Part shown: positions 1-8,855 of the stretch, piece by piece
Numbering within the stretch: the stretch's first letter is position 1
Layout: every line of letters begins with the position of its first letter
DNA from: Erythrobacter ramosus
Lineage (GTDB): Bacteria; Pseudomonadota; Alphaproteobacteria; Sphingomonadales; Sphingomonadaceae
Assembly (NCBI RefSeq): GCF_009828055.1
Contig: NZ_WTYB01000002.1
Span: 992,001 to 1,056,000, forward strand
Length of the DNA: 64,000 nt
Reading direction: 5' to 3'
Notes under the pieces: generated by a model
Told to the model about the DNA's origin: nothing
Database searches by the model: none
What the model saw: only the letters and a program-made list of their open reading frames with translations
Program-made: the position numbers and the translations under genes

Positions 1-1
1 G

Positions 2-418
2 ATGAACGTGGTGATGGCGCGCGGCGCGCCTGCGCCGGACGGCAAACGCGCGAGTGCGACCGACTGGTTCGACCTGCTCGACGCGCAGGCCGCGTGCATC
101 GCGCAGTGGGAGGCGCTGTTTGCGGAGTATGACTTCGTCCTCGCCCCGCCCGCTCCGGTGCTGGCGGTGCCGCACAGTGACAAAGCGGTTTTCCGCAGCA
201 CATTGATGATCAACGGTAAGGAGGAGCCGGGCGGCAACGGGCTTGTCTGGGCCGGGCTGGCGACCTTCCCCAACCTGCCAGCCACCGTGCTCCCGATCGG
301 CAGCGGCAATTATCTCGGCAGCGAGTTGCCCTGCGGGATGCAGGTGATCGGGCCGCGCTGGAGCGATCTCGATTGCATTGCGGCGGCCGAAGCCATCGGG
401 AATATCTTGCACGGCTGA
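2..418 (+). CDS. Amidase, C-terminal part (5' end lies outside the window)
   Basis: This is the last ~138 residues of an amidase-signature family enzyme, which hydrolyses amide bonds with a Ser-Ser-Lys triad. The catalytic region would lie upstream and cannot be seen. What is visible is typical of the family's C-terminal end: APPAPVLAVPH in a loop after a helix rich in Trp/Phe, FPNLPATVLPIG, and LPCGMQVIGPRW followed by a closing helix. The frame is open to the window edge, so the Met at position 2 is probably internal. Substrate cannot be inferred. It ends 23 bp before the next gene on the same strand. Confidence 0.8.
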   Translation: MNVVMARGAPAPDGKRASATDWFDLLDAQAACIAQWEALFAEYDFVLAPPAPVLAVPHSDKAVFRSTLMINGKEEPGGNGLVWAGLATFPNLPATVLPIGSGNYLGSELPCGMQVIGPRWSDLDCIAAAEAIGNILHG

Positions 419-441
419 GCTGGCTTGGTCATGGCGGCGGC

Positions 442-1137
442 ATGAAGACGCTCTCGATGCTCACCCTCGCAAAGTGGCACATCTGGCTTGGCTGGCTGAT
501 CGGCGTACCGATCGTGATGTGGCTGGCAACCGGCCTGTTGATGGTCGCGCGCCCGATCGAGCAGGTGCGCGGCGAGCATTTGCGGCGCGAAAGCCCCCCC
601 GCCGCATTGGTGCTGCCCGGCAGCAATCTCGCAGCACCCGAAGCCAAGCTGGCCGAGATGCAGGTGCTGATGCAGGGAGACCGACCCGTCGCGATCCTGA
701 CCGGGCTGGATGGCAGCGTCCGCCGGGTCGACTTCGCCAGCGGCGCGGCCCTCCCGCCGCTGGATGCCGCTGCCGCGCAGGCGCTGGTGGCGCGCGAGAT
801 TGCCGGAGGCGATGCGGCGGAGCGTGTCACGCTGTTCCCCGCTGACCGCACGCCGTTCGATTTCCGCCGTCCGCTGGCGGTGTGGCAGGTGGCGCTGGCC
901 GACGGCACCAATGTCTATGTCGGGCGCGATACCGGCGCGATTGAGGCGGTGCGCACCCGTTGGTGGCGCGCGTTTGACCTCGCATGGGGCCTGCACATCA
1001 TGGACCTGTCCGAGCGGGAGGACACCAGCCACCCGGTGCTGATCATCTTCGCTGCGCTCTCGCTAACTGGCGCGCTAATCGGCTGCGTCCTGATGTTCCG
1101 CCGCCGCAAAGCGCGCCCGGCCGCCAAGCCCTTATGA
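442..1137 (+). CDS. PepSY-domain membrane protein
   Basis: The 231-residue protein has an N-terminal membrane segment (about residues 12-35, rich in Trp/Leu), a periplasmic-looking middle part, and a second membrane segment near the C terminus (about 198-220) followed by a basic tail RRRK. The middle contains a PepSY-like stretch (VYVGRDTGAIEAVRTRWWR, then WGLHIMDL), as in small PepSY-TM proteins often linked to iron or redox proteins. I chose the ATG at 442 because an upstream in-frame Met would run through the end of the amidase. The stop overlaps the next start as ATGA, so the two genes are probably co-translated. Function is not established. Confidence 0.7.
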   Translation: MKTLSMLTLAKWHIWLGWLIGVPIVMWLATGLLMVARPIEQVRGEHLRRESPPAALVLPGSNLAAPEAKLAEMQVLMQGDRPVAILTGLDGSVRRVDFASGAALPPLDAAAAQALVAREIAGGDAAERVTLFPADRTPFDFRRPLAVWQVALADGTNVYVGRDTGAIEAVRTRWWRAFDLAWGLHIMDLSEREDTSHPVLIIFAALSLTGALIGCVLMFRRRKARPAAKPL

Positions 1138-1775
1138 CCCCGACTGTCCTCACCCCGATCCTCGACTGGCTCGACCTTGCCGGGATTGCGCTGTTCGCGC
1201 TGTCTGGTGCGGTGCTGGCAGCACGGCTCAAGCAGACCTTTGTCACCATGGCGTTCTTCGCACTGGTGACGGGCGTGGGCGGAGGAACGGTGCGCGATCT
1301 CCTGATCCGCGCGCCGGTTTTCTGGATCGACGATCCGTGGGTGGCGGCGGTGTGCCTCGGCACCGCGCTGATAGCATGGTTCACGCCGGTCCGGTGGTGG
1401 GAGGGCAAGGGCTTCGATTATGCCGACGGCGCGGGCCTCGCCGCCTATGCCGCCATCGGCAGCGCCAAGGCGCTCGCCTATGGTATCCCGCCGATCCCGG
1501 CGGCGCTGATGGGGGTGATCACCGGCTGCGTTGGCGGGATCATCCGCGATGTGGTCGCTGGGCGCCCGTCGATCATCATGAGCCCCGAACTTTACGTCAC
1601 CCCCGCCGCGCTCACCGCGGCGTTGACGGTGGCGGGAATGCTGGCCGCGCCGCTGCTAGGTGTAAGCGACCAATGGGCTTGGGCGCTGGGATTTGCCTGC
1701 GGCTTTGCCCTGCGCACGGCGGCGATCCGCTGGGAATGGGGCCTGCCAAGCTATGGCGAGAGGGAGGGCGCCTAG
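1134..1775 (+). CDS. UPF0126/TRIC-type membrane channel family protein
   Basis: The 213-residue protein is almost wholly hydrophobic and consists of two homologous halves. Each half carries the glycine-rich family motif: GVGGGTVRDLLIR in the first and GCVGGIIRDVVAGRPS in the second. This is the UPF0126 (YicG/YadS) family, related in fold to trimeric intracellular cation channels; bacterial members are thought to pass small monovalent ions. The start at 1134 overlaps the stop of the PepSY gene (ATGA), which fixes the start and suggests one transcript. Length matches the family (about 205-215 aa). Confidence 0.85.
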   Translation: MTPTVLTPILDWLDLAGIALFALSGAVLAARLKQTFVTMAFFALVTGVGGGTVRDLLIRAPVFWIDDPWVAAVCLGTALIAWFTPVRWWEGKGFDYADGAGLAAYAAIGSAKALAYGIPPIPAALMGVITGCVGGIIRDVVAGRPSIIMSPELYVTPAALTAALTVAGMLAAPLLGVSDQWAWALGFACGFALRTAAIRWEWGLPSYGEREGA

Positions 1776-1796
1776 GCCCCCTCCCCCGCTTTCGCC

Positions 1797-2678
1797 TTAC
1801 AGATCGCTATCGACGGTCTCAGGAATGACTTCGCCCGGGATCGGCCCGCCGGGATAGGCCGGCATCGCCATCGTCGTGGCGCGTGCGGCCGGAGCCTGCG
1901 CCATTGTTATCGTGGCTTCCTGCACCGCAATGTCCGGGCGAACCGTGCCGCCGACCGACGCGCGGGCGTTGGCGTAGCCCTGATCGTCCCACTGCCCGTC
2001 GGCGCGCGGGTCAGCGTTGCCAGTGGGTGCCGACGAATATCCGATATCCCGGAACCCGTCGCCATAGTCGATTGCGTCGATCTGGCCGCCATTGCCGATC
2101 CGGCACTGGAAGGACGCGCCGTTGAACAGCGTGCCGCTGACCAGCCAGCCAGCCCCGGTGCGATCGACATTCTCGACGGTATCGACCCGCACATCACGCT
2201 CGATCCGGTCAAGGCACTGGTTCACGGCGTTATCGAGACCCGACGCGCCGGTGCCGCGCGGCGCGCTGGCGCGGCGATCATCGCGGCGGTCATCATAACG
2301 GCGGTCATCATTGCGCCAGTCGGGATTGCGCACATCGCGGTCAACGATCACGACATCGCGTTCACGCTCGCGGCGGTTGTTTGAACTGACGATGGCGGCG
2401 ATCCCGCCGATGATTGCGGCGCCGATCAGGACGTCGCCCGCATCGACCCGGTTGCGCCGCCATCCGCGCCGGTGCCCGCCCCAGCCACAGCCCCAGCGGC
2501 AGCGCCGCCATTCGGTCGTGGCGCTGACGGGATCATAGCGGCTGAAATCGAAGGTGCCCAAGGCCGCGGCGGCCAGCGCAGCGCCCGAAGGCATCGGTGC
2601 GGCGGCCGCAGGGGCGGCGATCATGGTGGTACCGGCAAGCGCGCCCGCCAAGGCCAGCGCGCGGAATGTCAGAGCCAT
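1797..2678 (-). CDS. Secreted protein of unknown function, paralogue of the next gene
   Basis: 293 residues with a clear signal peptide ending in the Ala run near residue 27. Mature domains in order: a Cys/Trp/Arg-rich patch (RRCRWGCGWGG), a short hydrophobic Gly/Ala segment (DAGDVLIGAAIIGG), an Arg/Asp-rich low-complexity linker, then a small globular part with two Cys (VNQCLDRIERDV and FQCRIGNGG) that could form a disulfide. The same order recurs in the gene at 2872-3417, so the two are paralogues. A Pro/Ala/Met-rich tail is unique to this copy. I do not recognise a known function; such proteins are common in sphingomonads as hypotheticals. Confidence 0.75.
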   Translation of the reverse strand: MALTFRALALAGALAGTTMIAAPAAAAPMPSGAALAAAALGTFDFSRYDPVSATTEWRRCRWGCGWGGHRRGWRRNRVDAGDVLIGAAIIGGIAAIVSSNNRRERERDVVIVDRDVRNPDWRNDDRRYDDRRDDRRASAPRGTGASGLDNAVNQCLDRIERDVRVDTVENVDRTGAGWLVSGTLFNGASFQCRIGNGGQIDAIDYGDGFRDIGYSSAPTGNADPRADGQWDDQGYANARASVGGTVRPDIAVQEATITMAQAPAARATTMAMPAYPGGPIPGEVIPETVDSDL

Positions 2679-2776
2679 TGCTGCTCTCTCCTGTTGCTAT
2701 ACGAGCGGCCACCAATCGCCCCAATAGCCGCAGGATTAACCGTGCGAGGCTTGCGCCAGGCTGAACCAACCGGGGC

Positions 2777-2820
2777 AAAACAAAACCGCCCCGCCATCCC
2801 TGATGCGGGAGGCGGGGCGG
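2777..2820 (-). terminator. Intrinsic terminator after the 2872-3417 gene
   Basis: A 10-bp perfect GC stem (CCGCCCCGCC at 2786-2795 pairing with 2811-2820) is followed on the minus strand by TTTTGTTTT (2785-2777). It lies between the two paralogous secreted-protein genes and separates their transcripts. Confidence 0.85.
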
Positions 2821-2871
2821 CAGGTTCACGCTCAGTCGTGAAGGAGACAGGCTGCGCGTCGCTCGACCGGG

Positions 2872-3417
2872 TCAACGCAGGCCGCGGATGCCGCTGAAGT
2901 CAACGAACGGCGCGCCGCGACCGTCGAAGCGGCAGGTGAAGTTGCCGCGATCATTGCCGCGGTTGTTCCAGCCTCCGCCCACGTCGATCCGGCCCTTGAC
3001 CCAGAAGCCATCGCGGGTGCGGTCGATATCGCGGATGTCGATCACGTCAGCAAAGCGATAGCCGCCAAAGCGTCGCGCCTGGTTCTCGGCTGCGCGGACG
3101 CAGCGATCCACCGCCGTGCGCGGGTTGCCGAAGCCGCCGCGATCCCAGCCACCGCGGACGTCGCGGTCGCGGTCGCGGTCGCGGTAGTCATAGCGGCGGT
3201 CGTCGCGGTCATTGTCGAACGCACCAGCAAGCGCCGCAAGGCCGCCGATCACGACCGCGCCGGCGATGATTTCGCCCGCGTCGATCCCACCACGGTCGCG
3301 GCGGTCATCAGCCATAGCAGGGGTGGCAGAGGCCGCCGTCAGCGCAGTCGCAGCGACCGCACCGAAGACAAGCCGGGCTGCTTTGCCGGAGGCCAGCAGG
3401 TTGGTCTTGGTCGTCAT
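2872..3417 (-). CDS. Secreted protein of unknown function, shorter paralogue
   Basis: 181 residues with a signal peptide cleaved near residue 36 (PAMA-DDRR). Then a Gly/Ala hydrophobic segment (DAGEIIAGAVVIGGLAALAG), a charged linker of Asp-Arg repeats encoded by tandem gcggtc units near 3165-3195, and a globular tail with the paired Cys (VDRCVRAAENQ and NFTCRFDGRG). It is the same architecture as the neighbour at 1797-2678 without the Pro-rich tail. Periplasmic or cell-envelope location is inferred. Function is unknown. A terminator follows at 2777-2820. Confidence 0.75.
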   Translation of the reverse strand: MTTKTNLLASGKAARLVFGAVAATALTAASATPAMADDRRDRGGIDAGEIIAGAVVIGGLAALAGAFDNDRDDRRYDYRDRDRDRDVRGGWDRGGFGNPRTAVDRCVRAAENQARRFGGYRFADVIDIRDIDRTRDGFWVKGRIDVGGGWNNRGNDRGNFTCRFDGRGAPFVDFSGIRGLR

Positions 3418-3558
3418 CGAAGCATTCCTCGTCAGGCACCGCGGGCGGGATTGCTTGCGGTGTCGAGGATGCTTTTGCGCGATTCGGGGTGTGGCGAAGC
3501 TGAATTGAGATGACAGGTTTCGTTAATCTAAAACCCATCCAATATGAACGATTGTCGC

Positions 3559-4986
3559 TTATTTGGTCGGAAGTGCCGCCAGCACATCGCGGGTGAAGGC
3601 CGCGATGTCGAAGCCCGAACCCGCCGGATCCTCTCCGCGTCTGACGATCACAACACCGCGCGAAGGGACAATCACCACATATTGCCCACGATTGCCGAAA
3701 GCGGCGAAGGTATCGGCGGGCACACCCTCGACCCGGTTCATCAGCCAGAACCCGGCCCCATAGCCGAATGCGCCGTCAGGCTGCGGACCGCTCGGGGTCG
3801 ACACGTACTTCGCCCAGTCTTCGGGCAAAATGCGTTCGCCGGAAGGGAGCACGCCATTGTTGAGGTAAAGCTGGCCGAAATCCGCAAGGTCGCTCGCCGT
3901 GCTCCAAACCTGCGATGACATCACGTGATCGCCGCGAATATCGGTCTCGGCCACCGTCTCCGCCATCCCTAGCTTGGCGAAAAACAGGTGCGGCGGGTAA
4001 AAGGACAACCATTGGGCGATCCCCTTAAGCGCCAACAGCGTGTCATTATTGGCATAGCGAAACACTGTTCCCGGCGCATGGAGCACGGGCCAATTCACCA
4101 CCGTCTCGTCAATGGTCGATCCGCCGAAATAGAGCGCATCGGTGCGGTTGCCCGGGGTGTCGGAATAGCGGCCGCTCGCCATGCGCAAGGCGTGATCGAT
4201 GGTGATGGCATTGCGCGGATCGGTCCCCCCGCCGGCGGCCCAGTAATTGAGCGCGATGGGGTCCGCGACGTTCGCCTCGCCCGAATGCACTGCCGCCCCG
4301 ATCAGCGTTGCCGCGATGCTCTTCGCGACAGACCATGTGCGCTGGGGAGTCTTCTCGCCAAAGCCGGGGGCGTAGGACGACTGTTCGACCAGACCGCTCC
4401 CGCTGCGGTTGGAGCGCACCAGTGTGGCGGTTGTGCGGGTGCCGTCGCCATATTGCCCCGCCAGCGCGCTGGCGAAGACTCGGTCTAGCGGGTTGGGCGC
4501 CTTGGCTTTGCTGCGAGGCGCTGCCGGGAGGGCGCCTGTGCCGAGCGCTTTTGCATCGGGCAGTGCCGCCACCGGCAGCGGTTGGTCCGCATTGCTCGAA
4601 TCTTCCGGCGCGCCGATCGGCAGCACCGAACAGCCCGTCTCTGGCCCAAAATTGGCTGCGATCCGTGACGGCATGTCGTCTGCCCAGCGTACCGCCACAT
4701 GGGCAATCTGGCCGCTCGGACGGCGGACGATTTCGTAAGGCAGCGTGCCGATGATCGCATCCAGCGGCGCCTGAATGCCGGTTAGCTCCCATTGCTCGAC
4801 GCTCTCGGGCGTACGGGTCACCCCATTACGCTCGGCGTTGGCGATCGCCCCGCACAGCATCAGCGCCTTGTATCCGGCCGCCAGCGCGCGGTCGTAGCGG
4901 GCGTCGAGCGCGTCCTGCTGGGCTTGCGCAAAAGCCGGTACGGCGGCGAGGAGCAACGTGGAGGCTGCAAGGACTGTGCGGATCAT
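3559..4986 (-). CDS. Serine hydrolase, beta-lactamase class C / penicillin-binding fold
   Basis: 475 residues with a signal peptide (about 1-22), placing it in the periplasm. The catalytic domain starts near residue 165. The nucleophile motif SxxK is S219-V-A-K222 (TWSVAKSIAATLIG) and the second motif YxN is Y311-A-N313 in a FRYANND context; the C-terminal part has FGYGAGFWLMNR. These are the hallmarks of the class C beta-lactamase/6-aminohexanoate hydrolase superfamily. The N-terminal ~140 residues are an extra region not typical of AmpC, so I would not call it a beta-lactamase. Substrate is unknown. It stands alone, just downstream of the terminator of the ribosomal cluster. Confidence 0.8.
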   Translation of the reverse strand: MIRTVLAASTLLLAAVPAFAQAQQDALDARYDRALAAGYKALMLCGAIANAERNGVTRTPESVEQWELTGIQAPLDAIIGTLPYEIVRRPSGQIAHVAVRWADDMPSRIAANFGPETGCSVLPIGAPEDSSNADQPLPVAALPDAKALGTGALPAAPRSKAKAPNPLDRVFASALAGQYGDGTRTTATLVRSNRSGSGLVEQSSYAPGFGEKTPQRTWSVAKSIAATLIGAAVHSGEANVADPIALNYWAAGGGTDPRNAITIDHALRMASGRYSDTPGNRTDALYFGGSTIDETVVNWPVLHAPGTVFRYANNDTLLALKGIAQWLSFYPPHLFFAKLGMAETVAETDIRGDHVMSSQVWSTASDLADFGQLYLNNGVLPSGERILPEDWAKYVSTPSGPQPDGAFGYGAGFWLMNRVEGVPADTFAAFGNRGQYVVIVPSRGVVIVRRGEDPAGSGFDIAAFTRDVLAALPTK

Positions 4987-5011
4987 GGCTGCGACACTAA
5001 GCTGCGCGGCT

Positions 5012-5052
5012 CAAAAGGAAAGGGCCGGAAGCGTTTCCGCCCCGGCCCTTTC
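5012..5052 (-). terminator. Terminator of the ribosomal alpha operon
   Basis: An 11-bp stem (GAAAGGGCCGG at 5018-5028 pairing with 5042-5052) is followed on the minus strand by CTTTTGA. It lies 24 bp past the rplQ stop and is the natural end of the cluster transcript. Confidence 0.8.
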
Positions 5053-5075
5053 GCTAAGAGTGCGCGTGACGCGGC

Positions 5076-5495
5076 TTACGCGTCTTCGTAGTCTTCAGCC
5101 GACTGCACCGGGCCAGAATCCTGACCCTTTGCCGCTTCGTCGCGGTCGACGAGTTCGATGATCGCCATCTGCACCGCATCGCCAGCGCGCACGCCGGCGC
5201 GCAGCACGCGGGTGTAGCCGCCTTGGCGGTCCGAATAACGCTCGGCCAGAACTTCGAACAGCTTCTTCAGCTGCGCTTCGTCACCCAGACGGCTCATGGC
5301 GAGACGACGGTTCGAAAGCCCGCCGCGCTTGGCCAGCGTGATCAGCTTTTCGAGATAGGGGCGCAGTTCCTTCGCCTTCGGCAGCGTGGTCTTGATCTGC
5401 TCGTGCTTGATCAGCGCGGCAGCCATGTTGCGGAACAGGGCGTTGCGGTGACCCGTCTTGCGGCCCAGCTTGCGGCCAGAAATACCATGACGCAT
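5076..5495 (-). CDS. rplQ: Ribosomal protein bL17
   Basis: 139 residues beginning [20 protein letters not shown], the conserved bL17 start, with the family core [15 protein letters not shown] and [14 protein letters not shown]. bL17 binds 23S rRNA near the peptide exit tunnel. The C terminus has an acidic tail beyond the core, common in alphaproteobacteria. It is the last gene of the alpha operon, after rpoA, and is followed by an intrinsic terminator. Confidence 0.97.
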   Translation of the reverse strand: MRHGISGRKLGRKTGHRNALFRNMAAALIKHEQIKTTLPKAKELRPYLEKLITLAKRGGLSNRRLAMSRLGDEAQLKKLFEVLAERYSDRQGGYTRVLRAGVRAGDAVQMAIIELVDRDEAAKGQDSGPVQSAEDYEDA

Positions 5496-5611
5496 ATTCT
5501 TTACTCCGTTCGAAAAGGGCCCGTGTCAGGTAGCCCAGTGCCGGTGGCTGTTGAGGGCCGCCACCTTCGCCTTATGGTAAGCCCCCGCTTACGCGAGGGC
5601 TCACGAATTCA

Positions 5612-6667
5612 TCAACCGAGAAGCTCTTGCTCAAGCTTCTTGGCCATCTCTTCGATGTTCTCGGGCGGCCAGCCCGGGATATCCATGCCGAGACGCAGGC
5701 CCATGCTGGACAGCACTTCCTTGATCTCGTTGAGCGACTTGCGGCCGAAGTTCGGCGTACGCAGCATCTCGGCTTCGGTCTTCTGGACCAGATCGCCGAT
5801 GTAGATGATGTTGTCGTTCTTGAGGCAGTTGGCCGAACGCACCGACAGTTCCAGCTCGTCCACCTTCTTGAGCAGGTAACGGTTGAGCTGGTTGGCGTCG
5901 CTTTCTTCCGGCTGAACGGCGTGGCCGATCATGGTGCCAACCGGCTGCGGGATGCCATCCTCGAAGTGGACGAACAGCGTCAGCTGGTCCTGAAGAATGC
6001 GCGCAGCATAGGCCACGGCGTCTTCCGGAGTGACAGTGCCATCGGTTTCGACGGTCAGCGAGAGCTTGTCATAGTCAAGCTCCTGCCCGACACGGGCGTT
6101 CTCGACCTTGTAGCTCACCTGACGGACGGGCGAGTACAGCGAGTCGACCGGGATCAGGCCGATCGGCGCATCGGCCGGACGGTTCTGCACGGCAGGCGAG
6201 TAGCCCTTCCCAGTGTCAGCGGTCAGCTCCATGTTGAGCGTCGCGCCTTCATCGAGCTGACAGATCACCAGATCCTTGTTCATGACTTCGATGTCGCCGG
6301 TAACGGCAATATCGCCGGCCTTGACCGCACCCGGACCAGTGGCCGAAAGTTGCAAACGCTTGGGGCCTTCGCCTTCCATGCGCAGGGCGATCTGCTTCAC
6401 GTTCAGCACGATGTCGGTGACATCTTCACGCACGCCAGCGAGGCTGGAGAACTCGTGCAACACGTTCTCGATCTTGATCGAGGTGATCGCCGCGCCCTGA
6501 AGGCTCGACAGCAGCACCCGGCGCAACGCGTTGCCGAGCGTCAGACCGAAGCCGCGCTCGAGCGGTTCGGCCACGAAAGTCACCTTGCGCTGACGATCGC
6601 CGCTGTCCTTGATTTCGAGGGTGTTGGGTTTCTTGAGTTCCTGCCAGTTCTTGGTGTTGACGGACAT
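5612..6667 (-). CDS. rpoA: RNA polymerase alpha subunit
   Basis: 351 residues. The N-terminal domain (about 1-240) that dimerises and nucleates core assembly shows [20 protein letters not shown], and the C-terminal domain (about 260-330) that binds UP elements and activators shows [16 protein letters not shown] and [18 protein letters not shown] linker joins them. Length is slightly above the 329 of E. coli because of a C-terminal extension. It sits between rpsK and rplQ as in nearly all bacteria, so polymerase and ribosome synthesis are co-transcribed. Confidence 0.98.
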   Translation of the reverse strand: MSVNTKNWQELKKPNTLEIKDSGDRQRKVTFVAEPLERGFGLTLGNALRRVLLSSLQGAAITSIKIENVLHEFSSLAGVREDVTDIVLNVKQIALRMEGEGPKRLQLSATGPGAVKAGDIAVTGDIEVMNKDLVICQLDEGATLNMELTADTGKGYSPAVQNRPADAPIGLIPVDSLYSPVRQVSYKVENARVGQELDYDKLSLTVETDGTVTPEDAVAYAARILQDQLTLFVHFEDGIPQPVGTMIGHAVQPEESDANQLNRYLLKKVDELELSVRSANCLKNDNIIYIGDLVQKTEAEMLRTPNFGRKSLNEIKEVLSSMGLRLGMDIPGWPPENIEEMAKKLEQELLG

Positions 6668-6791
6668 GGATTTCCCCTAATGCGCCCGGAGGGGGCGGTT
6701 CAAACTTGGGCGGGCCCGATGCGAACGCGAAACGCGGCATCAGACCCGATCGGGCGGCGAGAGCGCGCAGCGCCCACGCCATCCCGGCGGA

Positions 6792-7181
6792 TCAGACGCG
6801 GCGACGCTTGGAGGGACGGACCCCGTTGTGCGGGATCGGAGTGACGTCGCGGATCGAAGTAATGTTGAAACCCACAGCCGCAAGACCCCGAAGCGCGCTT
6901 TCGCGGCCCGAGCCCGGACCCTTCACTTCGACTTCGAGCGTACGGACGCCGTGTTCGGCAGCCTTCTTGCCCGCATCGTCAGCAGCAACCTGAGCAGCAT
7001 AGGGAGTCGACTTGCGGCTGCCCTTGAAGCCCATCGCGCCAGCGCTGGACCAGCTGATCGCATTGCCCTGCGCATCGGTGATGGTGATCATGGTATTGTT
7101 GAAGCTGGCGTTGATATGCGCAACGCCGCTGGTGATGTTCTTTTTGTCACGGCGCCGAATACGGCCTGGTTCGCGTGCCAT
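6792..7181 (-). CDS. rpsK: Ribosomal protein uS11
   Basis: 129 residues with [22 protein letters not shown] near the start and the C-terminal [18 protein letters not shown] that is nearly invariant in the family. uS11 lines the platform of the small subunit near the mRNA exit and helps the 30S bind the SD helix. Preceded by rpsM with a 62-bp gap and followed by rpoA. Confidence 0.98.
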   Translation of the reverse strand: MAREPGRIRRRDKKNITSGVAHINASFNNTMITITDAQGNAISWSSAGAMGFKGSRKSTPYAAQVAADDAGKKAAEHGVRTLEVEVKGPGSGRESALRGLAAVGFNITSIRDVTPIPHNGVRPSKRRRV

Positions 7182-7243
7182 CGTTATCTGTCCTCTAGAT
7201 CGTCAGAAGGAAAAAGCGTGCAAAGGGGGTGAGCCCCGCTCGC

Positions 7244-7612
7244 TTACTTCTTCTTGCCCGCGATGGGCTTGGCCTTGCCCTTGCGGGTACGGGCGTTGGT
7301 GTGGGTGCGCTGGCCACGGACGGGGAGACCCGAACGGTGACGCAGGCCGCGATAAGCGCGCAGATCCATCAGGCGCTTGATGTTCATCGCGGTGTTGCGA
7401 CGCAGGTCGCCTTCCACGGTGAAATCGGCGTCGATGGTTTCGCGGATCCGCAGCACTTCCTCATCAGAGAGGTCCTGCACACGCGCAGAATGCGCGATAC
7501 CCAGCTTGTCAGCGATCTGGACGGCGGTGGTACGACCAATACCGTGAATATAGGTCAGCGCGATGATCACGCGCTTGTTGGTGGGGATATTGACCCCGGC
7601 AATACGAGCCAC
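7244..7612 (-). CDS. rpsM: Ribosomal protein uS13
   Basis: 122 residues, starting [14 protein letters not shown] and ending in a basic tail ([16 protein letters not shown]) that reaches toward the P-site tRNA. uS13 sits in the 30S head and forms bridges with the large subunit. It opens the alpha operon here. A 308-bp gap separates it from the upstream SRPBCC gene, long enough to hold its own promoter. Confidence 0.98.
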   Translation of the reverse strand: MARIAGVNIPTNKRVIIALTYIHGIGRTTAVQIADKLGIAHSARVQDLSDEEVLRIRETIDADFTVEGDLRRNTAMNIKRLMDLRAYRGLRHRSGLPVRGQRTHTNARTRKGKAKPIAGKKK

Positions 7613-7920
7613 TTATTTCTCCATGCTCCACAGGGACTTAGGCCATTTAAAGGCCACCCCTATCTCAACGCTCAATTCATTCTCGTGTTCGCTTGCCGAG
7701 TGATTTGCACAATGGCAGGATCACAAACGGCAAAAAGCCCGGTTGGCACGCGCAAGGGCGATGCCTGCCGAACTTGCTTCGAACATGTCGAATGAGCCGC
7801 GCGCATAGGCTGATTCGTCCGGGCCGTCAACCGCAAGCCGAAGGACTGCGGTCCGGTCGCAAAGCGGAACGCGGTCCAAGGCTTAGCCCCCAGCCCCGTC
7901 CCACTGCTCAACCATTGGCG
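7613..7920. other. Intergenic region upstream of rpsM
   Basis: This 308-bp gap holds no convincing ORF on either strand. Its position, downstream of the SRPBCC gene and upstream of rpsM, and its lower GC near 7670-7740 suggest it contains the end of one transcript and a promoter for rpsM-rplQ, but I could not pick out clear -35 and -10 boxes. Confidence 0.4.
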
Positions 7921-8784
7921 CTAGCGCGGCGGCTCGTCCGCCAGATCCCTGAAAGCGTCCGCTACGGAAGGCGACTTGGGTGCGGGCTTGGGCGCTGGCT
8001 TTGGTTCCGGCTTCGGCGCAGCCACAGGCGCAGCAGGCTTGGCAGCGGGCGCGGAGACCGGCTTCGGAGCCGTAAGTGGTGCGGACGTGGGGGCAGCGGG
8101 CTTCGGCGCGGGCATTGTGACAGCCTTCGCCGCTGGTGCTGTGGCTGGCTTCGCCGCAGCAGGTGCTGGCATAGCGGCGGGCGGGCCTGCGGCGGGTCTT
8201 GCAGCAGACGATGACGGCATTGCCACGACAACCAACGGCTTCGTCAAAGCGGCGACCTGAACACCCATGACCCCATCGACCGCCTTGGAAATCACCGGCA
8301 CTTCATAGCGCATCGGCCCACCGACATTATACTCCCATACGATCCGGGTGCCCTTGTCGACCTTGCTGATTGCGATGGTAAGAACCCCGGTCACCGGCTC
8401 GCTCTGGAGCGGACCGAGGTTACCCACCATCCGCAGCGCGGATTCCGGATAGGCCTGCACCACCCGCATATGCTCGACACTGCCTTCAAGGGTAAAGCGG
8501 CCCGGCTCGTCGACCTCAGGGATGGTCTCGCAGAAGCAGCCCCCGGCCTGGGGGACAAGCCTCAGGTTCTTCGAACTACCTGACCAAGTGTGTTCTGATG
8601 TCCACCAGGTTGCGGGCGAGATCAGCGCGAGCCACACTTCCTTGGGGCTAGCCTTCACCACAACTTCGTGGCGCGAGACGAAACTATCGTCCGTCGCGCG
8701 TGTAACCTCGGCCGAGGCGGATACGCCCCAAGCTAGCGAGGCGAGGCCAAGCAGCGCCGTGCGCGCGCCCAAGTGAAGCTTCAT
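7921..8784 (-). CDS. Secreted SRPBCC-like protein with Pro/Ala/Lys-rich tail
   Basis: 287 residues. A signal peptide (about 1-23, ending SASA) precedes a domain of about 130 residues resembling the SRPBCC/START-like polyketide-cyclase fold (VVVKASPKEVWLALISPATWW, later RIVWEYNVGG). From about residue 180 on the protein is a low-complexity Pro/Ala/Lys linker of APKP-type repeats, ending in DAFRDLADEPPR. I chose the ATG at 8784, preceded by GGGAGGG, over a longer frame that would run into adk. Ligand and role are unknown. It sits inside the ribosomal cluster, between adk and rpsM, on the same strand. Confidence 0.75.
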   Translation of the reverse strand: MKLHLGARTALLGLASLAWGVSASAEVTRATDDSFVSRHEVVVKASPKEVWLALISPATWWTSEHTWSGSSKNLRLVPQAGGCFCETIPEVDEPGRFTLEGSVEHMRVVQAYPESALRMVGNLGPLQSEPVTGVLTIAISKVDKGTRIVWEYNVGGPMRYEVPVISKAVDGVMGVQVAALTKPLVVVAMPSSSAARPAAGPPAAMPAPAAAKPATAPAAKAVTMPAPKPAAPTSAPLTAPKPVSAPAAKPAAPVAAPKPEPKPAPKPAPKSPSVADAFRDLADEPPR

Positions 8785-8855
8785 GGCAAGACCCTCCCGT
8801 ACGATCCGCGCCGGACGCTGGGCCAAAAGCGTGGGGGACACAAGTCCCGCTCGGC

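Noticed and set aside
3559-4986. AmpC beta-lactamase
   Set aside because: SxxK and YxN are present, but the large N-terminal region and overall sequence fit a general serine hydrolase.
5627-6844. 405-codon plus-strand frame across rpoA
   Set aside because: Antisense shadow of rpoA; no family features or ribosome site.
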